Origin: Rothia nasimurium
GTDB taxonomy: Bacteria; Actinomycetota; Actinomycetes; Actinomycetales; Micrococcaceae
Reading direction: 5' to 3'
Assembly (NCBI RefSeq): GCF_928381705.1
Contig: NZ_CAKMSR010000011.1
Coordinates: 1 to 64,000 of the forward strand
Length of the DNA: 64,000 bases
Shown in pieces: positions 25,944-34,486 of this stretch (position 1 is the stretch's first letter; each line of letters begins with the position of its first letter). Both the position numbers and the translations under genes were made by a program. The notes under the pieces are model-generated. The model ran no database searches. It worked only from the letters and a program-made list of their open reading frames with translations, and was not told the DNA's origin.

Positions 25944-27626
25944 GTGGCACGTTCCGGTGCTTTATCCAGCGCGATTATGGCCGCTGGTACGCTCGTTTCG
26001 AGGGTTCTCGGCTTCGTTAAAACCTTCCTGATTACTGTTGCTCTCGGTGGCACAGCCACCGTGGGCGATATTTTTGAAACCGCTAACACCCTGCCCAACC
26101 TGATCTACGTGCTGGTGGCTGGCGGTATTTTTAACGCCGTGCTGGTGCCGCAGATTATTAAAGCGGCTAAGCACGACGACGGCGGCTCCGACTACGTCTC
26201 ACGCCTGGTGACGCTGGCGGTCAGCGGTATCGCCGCGGTGACCGCTGTGGTTCTGCTCTTCTCGTGGCCCATTATCTTAGTCATGGGTGAAGAGTGGACG
26301 CCCGAGCAACAGCACTTCGGCTGGATCTTTGCGCTCTGGTGCCTGCCCCAGATTTTCTTCTACGGCCTCTACACGATCCTGGGCCAGGTGCTGAACGCTC
26401 GCGGGGCCTTCGGCTGGTACATGTGGGCACCCGTCCTCAACAACGTAGTAGCGATTGCCGCCCTGGTCATTTTCATCATGGCCTTTGGCCCCCAGGACGT
26501 CACCACCAACCCACCCTTCCACAACCTGGAGAGCTGGACGTCCGCCCAGACCCTGGTGCTTGCCGGTTCAGCAACGCTGGGTGTGGCACTACAGGCCCTG
26601 ATCCTCTTTATCCCCCTGCGCAAGGTGGGTCTGAAGCTGCGCCCCAAGTTTGGCTGGCGCGGCATCGGCCTGGGCACAGCAGCAAACCTAGCAGGATGGA
26701 CGCTAGCTACCGGTGCAATCTCTAACCTGGCTTTCATGTACCTCACCAAGGTCGCAGCCGGTGTAATCGGTGCCCGCGAGGACTTCCTGGCCATGGGCGT
26801 GCAAATTCCCGGTGTGCAGGCCCTGAATTACTCTTCTATGCTCTACTCCCTGCCCCACGGCGTCATCGGCCTCTCCATCGCCACGGTACTCTTCAACCGC
26901 ATGTCAGCAGCCTCGCAGGACGACGACAAAACCTCGGTAGCCGCCGCACTCTCGTCCGGCCTGCGTACCGCATCTATCGCCACCATCTTCTGCGCTGTAG
27001 CCCTCATCGTCTTCGCCGGGCCCATCGGCATGATCTTCGGCGGCGGCTCCCAGCAAGCAGGCGCAGTGATTGGCCAGACCATCGCCGTCATCGCCCTGGG
27101 CGGCCCTTTCCTCACCATCGCCTTCATGATGGGTCGCGTCTTCTACTCCCAAGAAGACGCCAAAACCCCCTTCTACATCCAGCTCATCTCAGCGGTTGTT
27201 ATTGTCGCCATGGGCTTCACCGCCTCTCAGCTAGCTCCCCAATACACCATCTACGGCCTGGCCCTCACCTACGCCCTGCAGAACGTACTGGCGGTCTACC
27301 TGAGCCACCGCGTCCTTGCCCGCCGTCTCGGCGACTACGGGGTGCGCGAACTCGTCTCAACCCACGCCCGCGTCTCCTTCGCCTCTATCGGCGCAGGTCT
27401 GGCCGGTGCCGCCGCCCTCTACCTGCTGGGCGGCTACACCTTCGACGGCTTCGCCTGGGCCTCACGTGGCAGCGCCTTCATCACCGTCCTCGTCGGCGGA
27501 ATCGTCATGGGCCTGGCCTACTACGCCATGCTCATGCTCTTCCGCGTGCGTGAACTCGACACCCTCATGAACCCGATTATGGCGAAAATTGGTATGCGCC
27601 GCCCCACTGCCCGCCACAGAGGGTAA
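25944..27626 (+). CDS. murJ: Lipid II flippase MurJ (MviN)
   Basis: 560 aa, about 14 hydrophobic segments, the MurJ/MviN length. It moves the peptidoglycan precursor lipid II across the membrane. The opening GALSSAIMAAGTLVSRVLGF and the RVFYSQEDAKTPFYIQ segment are family marks. GTG start at 25944 after AAGGA. It is followed by a pseudokinase-like gene 49 bp downstream. In mycobacteria the same two parts occur in one protein (Rv3910 type). Confidence 0.94.
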   Translation: MARSGALSSAIMAAGTLVSRVLGFVKTFLITVALGGTATVGDIFETANTLPNLIYVLVAGGIFNAVLVPQIIKAAKHDDGGSDYVSRLVTLAVSGIAAVTAVVLLFSWPIILVMGEEWTPEQQHFGWIFALWCLPQIFFYGLYTILGQVLNARGAFGWYMWAPVLNNVVAIAALVIFIMAFGPQDVTTNPPFHNLESWTSAQTLVLAGSATLGVALQALILFIPLRKVGLKLRPKFGWRGIGLGTAANLAGWTLATGAISNLAFMYLTKVAAGVIGAREDFLAMGVQIPGVQALNYSSMLYSLPHGVIGLSIATVLFNRMSAASQDDDKTSVAAALSSGLRTASIATIFCAVALIVFAGPIGMIFGGGSQQAGAVIGQTIAVIALGGPFLTIAFMMGRVFYSQEDAKTPFYIQLISAVVIVAMGFTASQLAPQYTIYGLALTYALQNVLAVYLSHRVLARRLGDYGVRELVSTHARVSFASIGAGLAGAAALYLLGGYTFDGFAWASRGSAFITVLVGGIVMGLAYYAMLMLFRVRELDTLMNPIMAKIGMRRPTARHRG

Positions 27627-27675
27627 ACTCAGTAACCTAACCAATCACTCACCCATTCGCAACGGGAGGCCCCAC

Positions 27676-28938
27676 TTGACACAGCAGATTCCCCTCAACA
27701 CCCTGCTGGGAGATCGCTACAAAGTCACCGCGCACCTGCTCGACACAGCCAGCGGCGACACCGTGCTCGACGGCCTTGATACGGTACTCGGCCGCAAGGT
27801 CTCCATCCTTGTAGCTGCCCCCGACCACAACCGTCTGCTGGTCACCAACGCCCGCAACTCCAGTGCGCTTTCCCGTTCCGCTGTGCAGGTGCTCGACCTG
27901 GGCAACCACAGCGAGCGCACCTACCTGATTACCTCCCATTCCCGCCCCGACACCCTGCTCGATGTGCTCCTGACCGAGGGCGGCAGCAACTCCGCTGAAG
28001 AATTCGGTGAGGAAATCTTTGGTGATACCGGTTCCATGACCGCCCCCAATACCTACGTGGTGGCTAAAGAAAAGCCCGCTGGCCAGGGCCAGGACGCCGG
28101 CGCGGCAGCAGGTGCCGCAGCGGTAGCGGGTGCAACCTCCATCTCTGCCACCCGCAACCTCTCCACCGCAGAGGAAGAGCCCGCCGACGAGTTCGAAGAA
28201 TACGATGCCGAAGAAGAGGGCTACTACGAGGGCGATGAACCCACCGAACGCAACGGTGGCATGTGGGTCGTTGGTATCGCGGCCGTCCTGTTGCTCGTTA
28301 TCGGCGCCGGAGCCGTCTTTGCCAGCCTCGGCGGCATGGCGGATTCCGAGGCCTCAAAGCAGGTACTCGACGCTAACGGTACCGCCGTAGCTACCGCCTC
28401 CGCGAGCGCATCCGCGTCCGCCTCAGCCAGTGCGTCCGCCTCAGCAACCCCCAGCGAAACCGCCCTACCCACCCCCAAGATTGAGGGAACCTTCACCCGC
28501 ACGGTGCCGTCCGCTCCCACCCTCATGGCTGAAAGCGATTCCCTGCTGGACAACCTGACCGACGGTAACGCCTCCACCACATGGCTCTCCCTGGCCTTTG
28601 GCTCAGCGAACTTTGGTGGGCTGACCGATTCCTTCTATCTCTCAGCCAAGCTCGATGAGGCAACCACCGTCAACAGCATCACCATCAACCAGGTGTCAGG
28701 TGTAGGCGGCGCATTCACCATCTACGCCAACGATTCAGCCTCCATCGAGGGAGCCACCGAAATCGGATCCGGTAGCTTCGCAGCCACGGGTGACACCACC
28801 GTCCAGCTCAACAAGGACGCCCAGGACGGCAAAACCGAATACATCATCGTCCAGTTCACCAGCGCACCGCAGCTAAGCCAGCCCATCGTACCGGGCTACG
28901 TCTACGGCCTGCGACTGGCAGAAATTTCCGTCAAGTAA
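27676..28938 (+). CDS. Pseudokinase-like membrane protein next to MurJ
   Basis: 420 aa from a TTG start that follows GGGAGG by 6 bp; the upstream reading frame lacks a ribosome site. The N-terminal 90 residues (LLGDRYKVTAHLLDTASGDTVLDGLDTVLGR) resemble the start of a Ser/Thr kinase fold without catalytic motifs, as in the MurJ partner domain. An acidic segment precedes a transmembrane helix (about 196-220). A Ser/Ala-rich linker (ASASASAS) follows, then a C-terminal beta-rich domain resembling a discoidin/galactose-binding fold. Likely a regulator of peptidoglycan synthesis acting with MurJ (inference). Confidence 0.75.
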   Translation: MTQQIPLNTLLGDRYKVTAHLLDTASGDTVLDGLDTVLGRKVSILVAAPDHNRLLVTNARNSSALSRSAVQVLDLGNHSERTYLITSHSRPDTLLDVLLTEGGSNSAEEFGEEIFGDTGSMTAPNTYVVAKEKPAGQGQDAGAAAGAAAVAGATSISATRNLSTAEEEPADEFEEYDAEEEGYYEGDEPTERNGGMWVVGIAAVLLLVIGAGAVFASLGGMADSEASKQVLDANGTAVATASASASASASASASASATPSETALPTPKIEGTFTRTVPSAPTLMAESDSLLDNLTDGNASTTWLSLAFGSANFGGLTDSFYLSAKLDEATTVNSITINQVSGVGGAFTIYANDSASIEGATEIGSGSFAATGDTTVQLNKDAQDGKTEYIIVQFTSAPQLSQPIVPGYVYGLRLAEISVK

Positions 28939-28953
28939 CAGCACATCTACCGC

Positions 28954-28991
28954 CGGCGGGTGGGTTGGGAATAAACCCCACCCACCCGCCG
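28954..28991 (+). terminator. GC-rich hairpin before trxB
   Basis: CGGCGGGTGGGT and ACCCACCCGCCG (28954-28965 and 28980-28991) form a 12-bp stem between the pseudokinase and trxB. No U-tract follows, so it may be an mRNA hairpin rather than a strict terminator. Confidence 0.4.
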
Positions 28992-29032
28992 TTCCATACC
29001 CATAGCGCACCAAATCAACACCAAGGAGAACA

Positions 29033-30067
29033 ATGACCGACAACGCACTCGGCGGCCTCTTCGGCGGCGCCGCTGCCGGCCTCAACCTGGCAGGCTCAGC
29101 CACCACTACCGCCCCCGACGCTACCGCCCAGAACGACGATCAGACCGTTCACAACGTCATCATTGTTGGCTCAGGCCCCTCCGGCTACACTGCCGCTATC
29201 TACACCGCCCGCGCCAACCTCAACCCCGTCCTCTTTGCCTCATCGATCTCTCCCGGTGGCGACCTGATGACCACCACCGAGGTCGAGAACTTCCCCGGCT
29301 TCATTAACGGCATTCAGGGCCCAGAACTGATGACCAACATCGGCGCCCAGGCAGAGCGTTTCGGCGCAGATATTCGCTACGAGGACGTCGCCGAGGTTGA
29401 GCTGGAGAGCGATGTCAAGAAGGTTATTCTGACCGACGGGTCAGTTCATCTGGCCAAGACCGTCATCATCTCCACCGGTTCTGAGTACCGCAAGCTGGGT
29501 GTGGACGGCGAAGCCCGCCTTTCTGGCCACGGAGTCTCCTGGTGTGCAACCTGCGACGGCTTCTTCTTCAAGGAGAAAGCCCTGGCTGTTATTGGCGGCG
29601 GCGATTCCGCCCTCGAAGAGGCCCTGTTCCTGACCTCTTTTGCGTCTAAGGTCTACCTGGTTCACCGCCGCGATTCATTCCGCGCTTCTGAGATCATGGC
29701 CCAGCGCGCCCTGGCTCACGAGAAGATTGAGGTTATCTGGGATTCGGTCGTCAAGACCATTGACGGCGACGAGAAGGTTTCTGGCCTGACCCTGTCGAAT
29801 GTGAAGACCGGTGAGGAAACCACCCTGGATGTTGAGGGTGTCTTCGTTGCTATCGGCTCAGACCCCCGCACTTCCTTGGTGCAGGGCCAGCTGGAGCTGA
29901 CCGAGGCCGGCACCATCGCCGTAGAGGGCCGCTCTTCACGCACCTCTATTCCCGGCGTCTTTGCCGCGGGCGACGTCATCGACCCCACCTACCGCCAGGC
30001 CATCACCGCAGCCGGTTCAGGCTGCGTTGCGGCCCTGGATGCCCAGCACTATCTTGAGGCTCTCTAG
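29033..30067 (+). CDS. trxB: Thioredoxin reductase
   Basis: 344 aa. The FAD-binding start is NVIIVGSGPSGYTAAIYTAR, the redox-active pair is in SWCATCDGFFF, the NADPH loop is IGGGDSALEEALFL, and the C-terminus has GVFAAGDVIDPTYRQAITAAGSGC. It passes electrons from NADPH to thioredoxin. The first 40 residues are a low-complexity Gly/Ala/Thr extension not typical of TrxB. AAGGAGAACA precedes the ATG. trxA follows by 35 bp. Confidence 0.96.
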   Translation: MTDNALGGLFGGAAAGLNLAGSATTTAPDATAQNDDQTVHNVIIVGSGPSGYTAAIYTARANLNPVLFASSISPGGDLMTTTEVENFPGFINGIQGPELMTNIGAQAERFGADIRYEDVAEVELESDVKKVILTDGSVHLAKTVIISTGSEYRKLGVDGEARLSGHGVSWCATCDGFFFKEKALAVIGGGDSALEEALFLTSFASKVYLVHRRDSFRASEIMAQRALAHEKIEVIWDSVVKTIDGDEKVSGLTLSNVKTGEETTLDVEGVFVAIGSDPRTSLVQGQLELTEAGTIAVEGRSSRTSIPGVFAAGDVIDPTYRQAITAAGSGCVAALDAQHYLEAL

Positions 30068-30102
30068 GCCTCCCCTAGCCCCTCTACGAAAGGTTATTTA
30101 TC

Positions 30103-30423
30103 ATGGCACAGCAGGTTACTGACGCTACTTTTGCTGACGAGGTTCTGAAGTCAGACAAGCCCGTCATCGTCGATTTCTGGGCTGAATGGTGCGGCCCCTG
30201 CCGCATGGTCGGCCCCATCATCGACCAGCTCGGTGAAGAGTACGGCGATAAGGTCAAGGTGCTCAAGCTCGATGTTGAGAACAACCCCGCCACCGCAATG
30301 AAGTACGGCATCACTTCTATCCCCGCCATCTACGTTTTCAAGGACGGCGAGGTTGCCAAGCAGACCGTCGGCGCTAAGCCCAAGGCTGCCCTGGAGCAGG
30401 AGTTTGCGGAGTTCCTCAAGTAG
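30103..30423 (+). CDS. trxA: Thioredoxin
   Basis: 106 aa, classical thioredoxin. The active site is FWAEWCGPCRMVGP, followed by KLDVENNPATAMKYGITSIPAIYVFKDGE with the conserved cis-Pro. It is an electron donor for ribonucleotide reductase and others. It ends the trxBA unit, with a strong terminator 30 bp after the stop. Confidence 0.97.
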   Translation: MAQQVTDATFADEVLKSDKPVIVDFWAEWCGPCRMVGPIIDQLGEEYGDKVKVLKLDVENNPATAMKYGITSIPAIYVFKDGEVAKQTVGAKPKAALEQEFAEFLK

Positions 30424-30451
30424 GCTTTGCTGCTTCTCTAGACACCCCTGA

Positions 30452-30486
30452 CAAGCCCCTCAGCTTCCCGCTGAGGGGCTTGTTTG
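30452..30486 (+). terminator. Terminator of trxBA
   Basis: AAGCCCCTCAGC (30453-30464) and GCTGAGGGGCTT (30470-30481) form a 12-bp stem with a 5-nt loop, then GTTTG. Confidence 0.75.
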
Positions 30487-30528
30487 TGGCCACAGAAGGC
30501 TGCCAGAGACACCAGAAGAGGGCCGGAA

Positions 30529-30544
30529 TGTTCCACGTGAAACC
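30529..30544. promoter_or_regulatory. parS site 3 (variant)
   Basis: TGTTCCACGTGAAACC. Two positions differ from the consensus TGTTTCACGTGAAACA, with the core CACGTGAAAC intact. It lies just beyond the trxA terminator. Confidence 0.55.
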
Positions 30545-30813
30545 CAGCAGATTGACCGTTGTTTCCATCAAAATAGAACTAAGATTGCGCTGCAGAGCAA
30601 AAGTAGGCAGAAATTTGCTCCTCGTCGTTGCCCCAACGTATGCGGCGCGGAGGGGAGCTTCTGGGGTGGTAGGTGTAGTTCCCCACCGTTCTAGCGAGCT
30701 AACCACTGGGCTACTTCAGGACGAGTTTGAGGCAGGTTTTCTGGCAGGGTGGGGTAGACTGTTTGGCTACTTCACGGATGAGTTCAGGTATATCCACATG
30801 CCCCACCTAAAAC

Positions 30814-30837
30814 ATCTGTTGCATACGTGCAACAGAT
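30814..30837. promoter_or_regulatory. Palindrome ATCTGTTGCA-N4-TGCAACAGAT
   Basis: 10-bp perfect arms with a TACG centre, then a third CGCAACAGAT half-site at 30848-30857 and the palindrome GTGCATGCAC at 30839-30848. This is consistent with an operator for an unknown regulator. No gene starts close by on either strand except the small membrane gene at 31171 (its end is nearby). Confidence 0.45.
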
Positions 30838-30892
30838 GGTGCATGCACGCAACAGATATTTTGAAACATTAATCCCTTCGTTTACAAGAATC

Positions 30893-31171
30893 TCACTTCT
30901 TTTTCTTTTCAAGAAGACTAAATCCCCATAATAAAAGCACCAACGGTGTCAACAGGGTCGATAGAGGCGGGTAACTTTTCACCACTACACCCTGGGGAAA
31001 AGAATCCCAAGTGCAGGTATATCCCAGCGGAATAAGAGAAACTCCGGCATCTCCATAGATTGAATCTAGATTTGTTGGGCACGAAGTAAACATACGAGAA
31101 AATACAAATACTTCAATAAATGCAACGAACACCCACAGGGAGAGGGCTATAAAAAATAATTTTTTAGACAT
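30893..31171 (-). CDS. Small membrane protein, AT-rich gene
   Basis: 92 aa from ATG at 31171, which follows GGAGG by 8 bp; the ORF extends upstream eight codons without a better site. Two hydrophobic segments (about 5-25 and 70-88) flank a short outside part with two Cys. I do not recognise the family. Base composition is markedly more AT-rich than the flanking core genes, as for the next gene, suggesting acquisition or weak selection. Confidence 0.6.
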   Translation of the reverse strand: MSKKLFFIALSLWVFVAFIEVFVFSRMFTSCPTNLDSIYGDAGVSLIPLGYTCTWDSFPQGVVVKSYPPLSTLLTPLVLLLWGFSLLEKKKK

Positions 31172-31228
31172 ATCATCAACCTCCATATATGACATGTATT
31201 CAACAAAAGTGACTTAAAAATCGGGTAA

Positions 31229-31244
31229 TGTTTCACGTGAAACG
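31229..31244. promoter_or_regulatory. parS site 4
   Basis: TGTTTCACGTGAAACG, one outer base off the consensus. It is between the two AT-rich small genes. Confidence 0.85.
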
Positions 31245-31290
31245 GCAAAAATCTCAGAATTTACAATAATTCAACCCTGGAGAGGTGCTT

Positions 31291-31614
31291 TTAAGATTCT
31301 AGAGGGTCTTTGCCAGGATCATGAATTGACGAGCTATCCCTGCCGCTTTTCTGGGGAGCTTCAAATCTGGCCGACCGCCCGGGGGCAAAAGAAGAACCAT
31401 ATAATTCCATAGGCTGAGCTAAACCATCACCCAACGTCGACTTATCACCGGAAAATATATCACCTTTACTAGTGGCAGATTTATTTTTAGATTTTCCCGC
31501 TTTAGGCTTTTCTTTAATAACCACACGGCGCACAATGACGACAAAGGCAAGAAACATCAAACCGTAAATAATGAAAACGCCAAACCAGGAAATAAGTTCA
31601 TAGAAAAAATTCAT
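31291..31614 (-). CDS. Small single-pass membrane protein, AT-rich gene
   Basis: 107 aa from ATG at 31614, preceded by AAGGAGGTGAT, which is nearly full complement to the 16S 3' end. One membrane segment (residues about 3-26, FFYELISWFGVFIIYGLMFL) is followed by a polar Lys/Ser/Gly-rich tail. I do not recognise the family. GTG at 31623 is an alternative start inside the same ribosome site. It lies near parB between parS sites 4 and 5. Confidence 0.6.
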   Translation of the reverse strand: MNFFYELISWFGVFIIYGLMFLAFVVIVRRVVIKEKPKAGKSKNKSATSKGDIFSGDKSTLGDGLAQPMELYGSSFAPGRSARFEAPQKSGRDSSSIHDPGKDPLES

Positions 31615-31713
31615 CGTTATCACCTCCTTGTGATACCCCCAGTATAGAACAGCCCCTCACCCAAACCTCACACAATATTTACTGCGAGTTAGAAAAATCA
31701 GAGTCTCCCGACG

Positions 31714-31782
31714 AGAAGGGACCAAATTAGTTCCGATTGCACGCGCACCATCGAGGAAATCAGGAGAATTTTGGTCCCTTCT
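31714..31782. repeat. Inverted repeat AGAAGGGACCAAA with flanking pair
   Basis: 13-bp perfect arms at 31714-31726 and 31770-31782, about 43 bp apart. A further outer pairing AGAGTCTC (about 31700-31707) with GAGGCTCT (about 31791-31798) with one G-U fits better in plus-strand RNA. It may encode a structured RNA or be a remnant of a mobile element. Confidence 0.5.
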
Positions 31783-31950
31783 GCAAAAACTGAGGCTCTA
31801 GAAGCCACTCTCAGCGCCTAACGCGACTTAACCGGCATCCAAGTAAGTTGCACCCTCTTTAAGGCCCTCAGACGGCCGTACAGCGCTTTTTCACCTCTCC
31901 ACAAGCCCAAAAAACCTATATTTCCGCTCAGGGGGCACCCACATGCGCCA

Positions 31951-31966
31951 TGTTTCACGTGAAACA
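31951..31966. promoter_or_regulatory. parS site 5
   Basis: TGTTTCACGTGAAACA, a perfect match to the ParB consensus, just downstream of the parB terminator. Confidence 0.93.
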
Positions 31967-31970
31967 TAAA

Positions 31971-32005
31971 GAAGCGGTACCTGCACTTCGAGCAGGTACC
32001 GCTTC
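31971..32005 (-). terminator. Terminator of parAB
   Basis: GAAGCGGTACCTGC and GCAGGTACCGCTTC (31971-31984, 31992-32005) form a perfect 14-bp stem 44 bp beyond the parB stop. TTTATG follows on the minus strand. Confidence 0.65.
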
Positions 32006-32048
32006 CAGGTCTCAAGGGCAGGCCAGCCAGCCCAAACTGACCGATCCC

Positions 32049-33158
32049 CTACTTTTTCTTGAGCTTGGGATCAATGATGTCAAGAATTCGGTTGAGGTCA
32101 TCCACCGAAGCGAACTCAATGGTCATCTTGCCCTTACGAGCTCCCAGATTTATTTTGACGTTGGTATCCAGCTTGTCTGCTAGAGCATCTGCCAGATAAT
32201 CCAGTCGCTCAGAGTGATCCTGGACCTTGGCACCCTTCTTGGTTCGCTCGGGCTCAACAGAAGATCCTGCAGCTACGAGCTCTTCAACGGCACGCACAGA
32301 TAGACCCTCATTGACGATTTTCTGAGCCAGAGTCTCAATATCAGCGGCCTTTTTCAACCCCAGCAGGGCACGGGCATGGCCAGAAGAAATGGTGCCGGCA
32401 GCAACCCGGCGCTGAACCAGGGCAGGCAGTTTCAGCAGGCGGATAGTATTTGAAATCTGCGGGCGAGAGCGACCAATGCGTTGGGCCAGCTGTTCCTGGG
32501 TGGTTCCAAACTCTTCCAGAAGCTGCTGGTAGGCGGCAGCTTCTTCTATGGGGTTGAGCTGTGAACGGTGGAGGTTCTCCAGCAGGGCGTCCCGCAGCAG
32601 GTCTTCGTCCTGGGTCTCACGAATAATCGCAGGAATGGTGGTTAGGCCCGCCCGCTGGGTAGCGCGCCAGCGGCGCTCACCCATGATGAGTTCGTATTTT
32701 TCAGCACCCTTTTCCCGGCTGGGGCGCACAACAATCGGCTGTAGCACACCGATTTCTTTAATAGAGTGCACCAGCTCCTGCATATCGTGCTCGTCAAAGT
32801 CGGTACGAGGCTGCTTACGGTTGGGGTGAATATCGGTGACGTTGAGGGTCGCAAAATCAGCGCCAGGAACAGGCACAAGGCCGTCTCCTGCTGCAGCGGT
32901 TTCGTCGCCGAAGAAGAAATCGACAGGACGCCGCGAACTGGTTGCCGTGCGGAGGGCAGCTCCCATATCCGCCCGCTTCTTCTTGGATGTTTCACGTGAA
33001 ACACTCTTTTGAGCGGGGGCAGGAACCTCCACACCTAGGCCCAGATCGAGCTGTTCACTATCTGCCGGAGCGTTTTCTTTCTTCTCGACCGGGGGCTTTG
33101 TGCTCTCCGGAATGAGGGCTCCCAGACCCCGACCTAGACCGCGTTTTTTCTCTGCCAC
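32049..33158 (-). CDS. parB: Chromosome partitioning protein ParB
   Basis: 369 aa from GTG at 33158, which follows GGAGG by 5 bp and gives the canonical opening AEKKRGLGRGLGALIPE that binds ParA; the longer frame lacks a ribosome site. The CTPase/N-domain has LIMGERRWRATQRAGL, and the helix-turn-helix is EEFGTTQEQLAQRIGRSRPQISNTIRLL. ParB loads at parS and slides as a CTP clamp to form the origin complex. It follows parA, with 199 bp between, and contains parS site 6 in its own coding sequence. Confidence 0.96.
   Translation of the reverse strand: MAEKKRGLGRGLGALIPESTKPPVEKKENAPADSEQLDLGLGVEVPAPAQKSVSRETSKKKRADMGAALRTATSSRRPVDFFFGDETAAAGDGLVPVPGADFATLNVTDIHPNRKQPRTDFDEHDMQELVHSIKEIGVLQPIVVRPSREKGAEKYELIMGERRWRATQRAGLTTIPAIIRETQDEDLLRDALLENLHRSQLNPIEEAAAYQQLLEEFGTTQEQLAQRIGRSRPQISNTIRLLKLPALVQRRVAAGTISSGHARALLGLKKAADIETLAQKIVNEGLSVRAVEELVAAGSSVEPERTKKGAKVQDHSERLDYLADALADKLDTNVKINLGARKGKMTIEFASVDDLNRILDIIDPKLKKK
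32988..33003. promoter_or_regulatory. parS site 6 (inside parB)
   Basis: TGTTTCACGTGAAACA, a perfect consensus, embedded in the parB N-terminal region; on the minus strand it encodes SVSRETS. Confidence 0.93.
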
Positions 33159-33286
33159 ATTGACCTCCGTGCTCAAAAGTTTTCTCCACCCAAGTCTAGT
33201 GGAGTCAGCTGCGCTGCGTAGACCAACGGCGCCCCGTGTAAACACAAGGCGCCGTCATTCTTACTGAGCTTGTTCGAAAGGCTACG

Positions 33287-33325
33287 CAGGCTCACGCTCG
33301 CTGCGACCCTACCTTGCCTTTCTTT
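33287..33325. repeat. Intergenic repeat related to 1986-2165
   Basis: CAGGCTCACGCTCGCTGCGACCCTACCTTGCCTTT shares the words CAGGCTCACGCTCGCTG and CGACCCT with the complement of about 2128-2153. The surrounding 33159-33357 gap between parA and parB holds no gene. Confidence 0.45.
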
Positions 33326-33357
33326 AGATATTTACTAAAACATCGCAAAGAAGGTGT

Positions 33358-34365
33358 TTACACTCTTTTTGCCATCTCCATAGCAGCCTTCAGGTAGGCC
33401 ACAGCACCGGGTGATGCAGGGTCATAGCTCATCACGGTTTGCTGGTAGCTGGGAGCTTCAGAGATGCGCACAGAGCGGGGAATAGCGGTTTCAAGCACCT
33501 GCTCAGGGAAATGTTCACGCACTTCGTCAGCCACCTGAGATGAGAGGTTGGTGCGGCCGTCGTACATGGTAAGCAAGATAGTGCTGATGTGCAGATCAGA
33601 GTTGAGGTGCTTTTGAATCATGCCGATATTTTTGAGCAGCTGGCTCAGACCTTCCAGGGCGTAGTACTCACACTGAATGGGAATGAGCACCTCCCGGGCG
33701 GCGCAGAAGGCATTGATGGTGAGCAGCCCTAGCGAGGGAGGGCAGTCGATAAAGATATAGTCAAGACGCGGCAGTCCGGCAACTTCTCGCGCGGCAGCAT
33801 AATCAGAGACAGCGCTCTTCAAACGGGTCTCTCGAGCCACCATAGAAACCAGTTCAATCTCGGCTCCTGCAAGATCGATATTGGCTGGAGCGCACCAGAG
33901 GTTTTCGATATCGGGGCAGGGCTGCACAATATCTGCCAGGGGCTTGTCGTCAATCAGCACATCGTAGGTAGAGGGAACCTCCACCCCGTGTTCTATGCCC
34001 AGCGCGGTCGAGGCATTACCCTGGGGGTCGTTATCTATGACCAGCACATTCATGCCCTTGAGGGCGAGCGCCGCGGCAAGGTTCACTGCGGTTGATGTTT
34101 TACCCACCCCGCCCTTCTGGTTAGAGATGGTGAAGATGCGGGTCTCTCGGGGGCGACTGAGGGTTTCACTGGCCAGCTCTTCGAACTGCTGCTTGGCCGA
34201 GCGAGCCTGCTGGGTGATGGGGTTATTCTGGGCGGACGCAAGGTCAGCACGCTCTAGCTTTTCACGTGTTTCACGTGAAACATGTGAGCCGCGGTCGGGC
34301 TTTGCGGAGGCGTCCTGAGGTTCAGGTGGTAACCCAAAATCGGGAATATTGGAGATAGTAGACAC
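33358..34365 (-). CDS. parA: Chromosome partitioning ATPase ParA
   Basis: 335 aa. The deviant Walker A is ISNQKGGVGKTSTAVNLAAALA, Walker A' is VLVIDNDPQGNASTALG, and Walker B is YIFIDCPPSLGLLTINA. An N-terminal extension of about 75 residues precedes the fold. It binds DNA nonspecifically as ATP dimer and pulls ParB complexes. It lies upstream of parB; parS site 7 is inside its 5' end. Confidence 0.96.
   Translation of the reverse strand: MSTISNIPDFGLPPEPQDASAKPDRGSHVSRETREKLERADLASAQNNPITQQARSAKQQFEELASETLSRPRETRIFTISNQKGGVGKTSTAVNLAAALALKGMNVLVIDNDPQGNASTALGIEHGVEVPSTYDVLIDDKPLADIVQPCPDIENLWCAPANIDLAGAEIELVSMVARETRLKSAVSDYAAAREVAGLPRLDYIFIDCPPSLGLLTINAFCAAREVLIPIQCEYYALEGLSQLLKNIGMIQKHLNSDLHISTILLTMYDGRTNLSSQVADEVREHFPEQVLETAIPRSVRISEAPSYQQTVMSYDPASPGAVAYLKAAMEMAKRV
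34267..34282. promoter_or_regulatory. parS site 7 (inside parA)
   Basis: TGTTTCACGTGAAACA, a perfect consensus, in the parA N-terminal region; on minus it encodes HVSRET. Confidence 0.93.
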
Positions 34366-34486
34366 CGGCTGTGCTCCCTCGGTAGGTGTGGTGGTCTCGC
34401 TTATCTAAGGTTACCCGCTCTCTCCCACCTCTCGAAACATCGAAAAATAAACACCATCATTAAGTTGTTTTACAGATAAAAACCCA

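Larger units (their letters stand above)
30424..30892. other. Intergenic region between trxA and a small membrane gene
   Basis: 469 bp. It contains the trxA terminator (30452-30486), a parS variant (30529-30544) and a palindrome at 30814-30837. I see no convincing gene: ORFs of about 96 and 130 codons here overlap in antisense and lack ribosome sites. Confidence 0.5.
31615..32048. other. Intergenic region left of parB
   Basis: 434 bp. It holds the inverted repeat 31714-31782, parS 5 (31951-31966) and the parB terminator (31971-32005). Nothing in it looks coding. Confidence 0.5.

Noticed and set aside
31700..31798. T-box leader
   Set aside because: The stem carries GGGACC-like words, but the T-box core, specifier loop and antiterminator are absent, and no tRNA-ligase or amino-acid gene follows.
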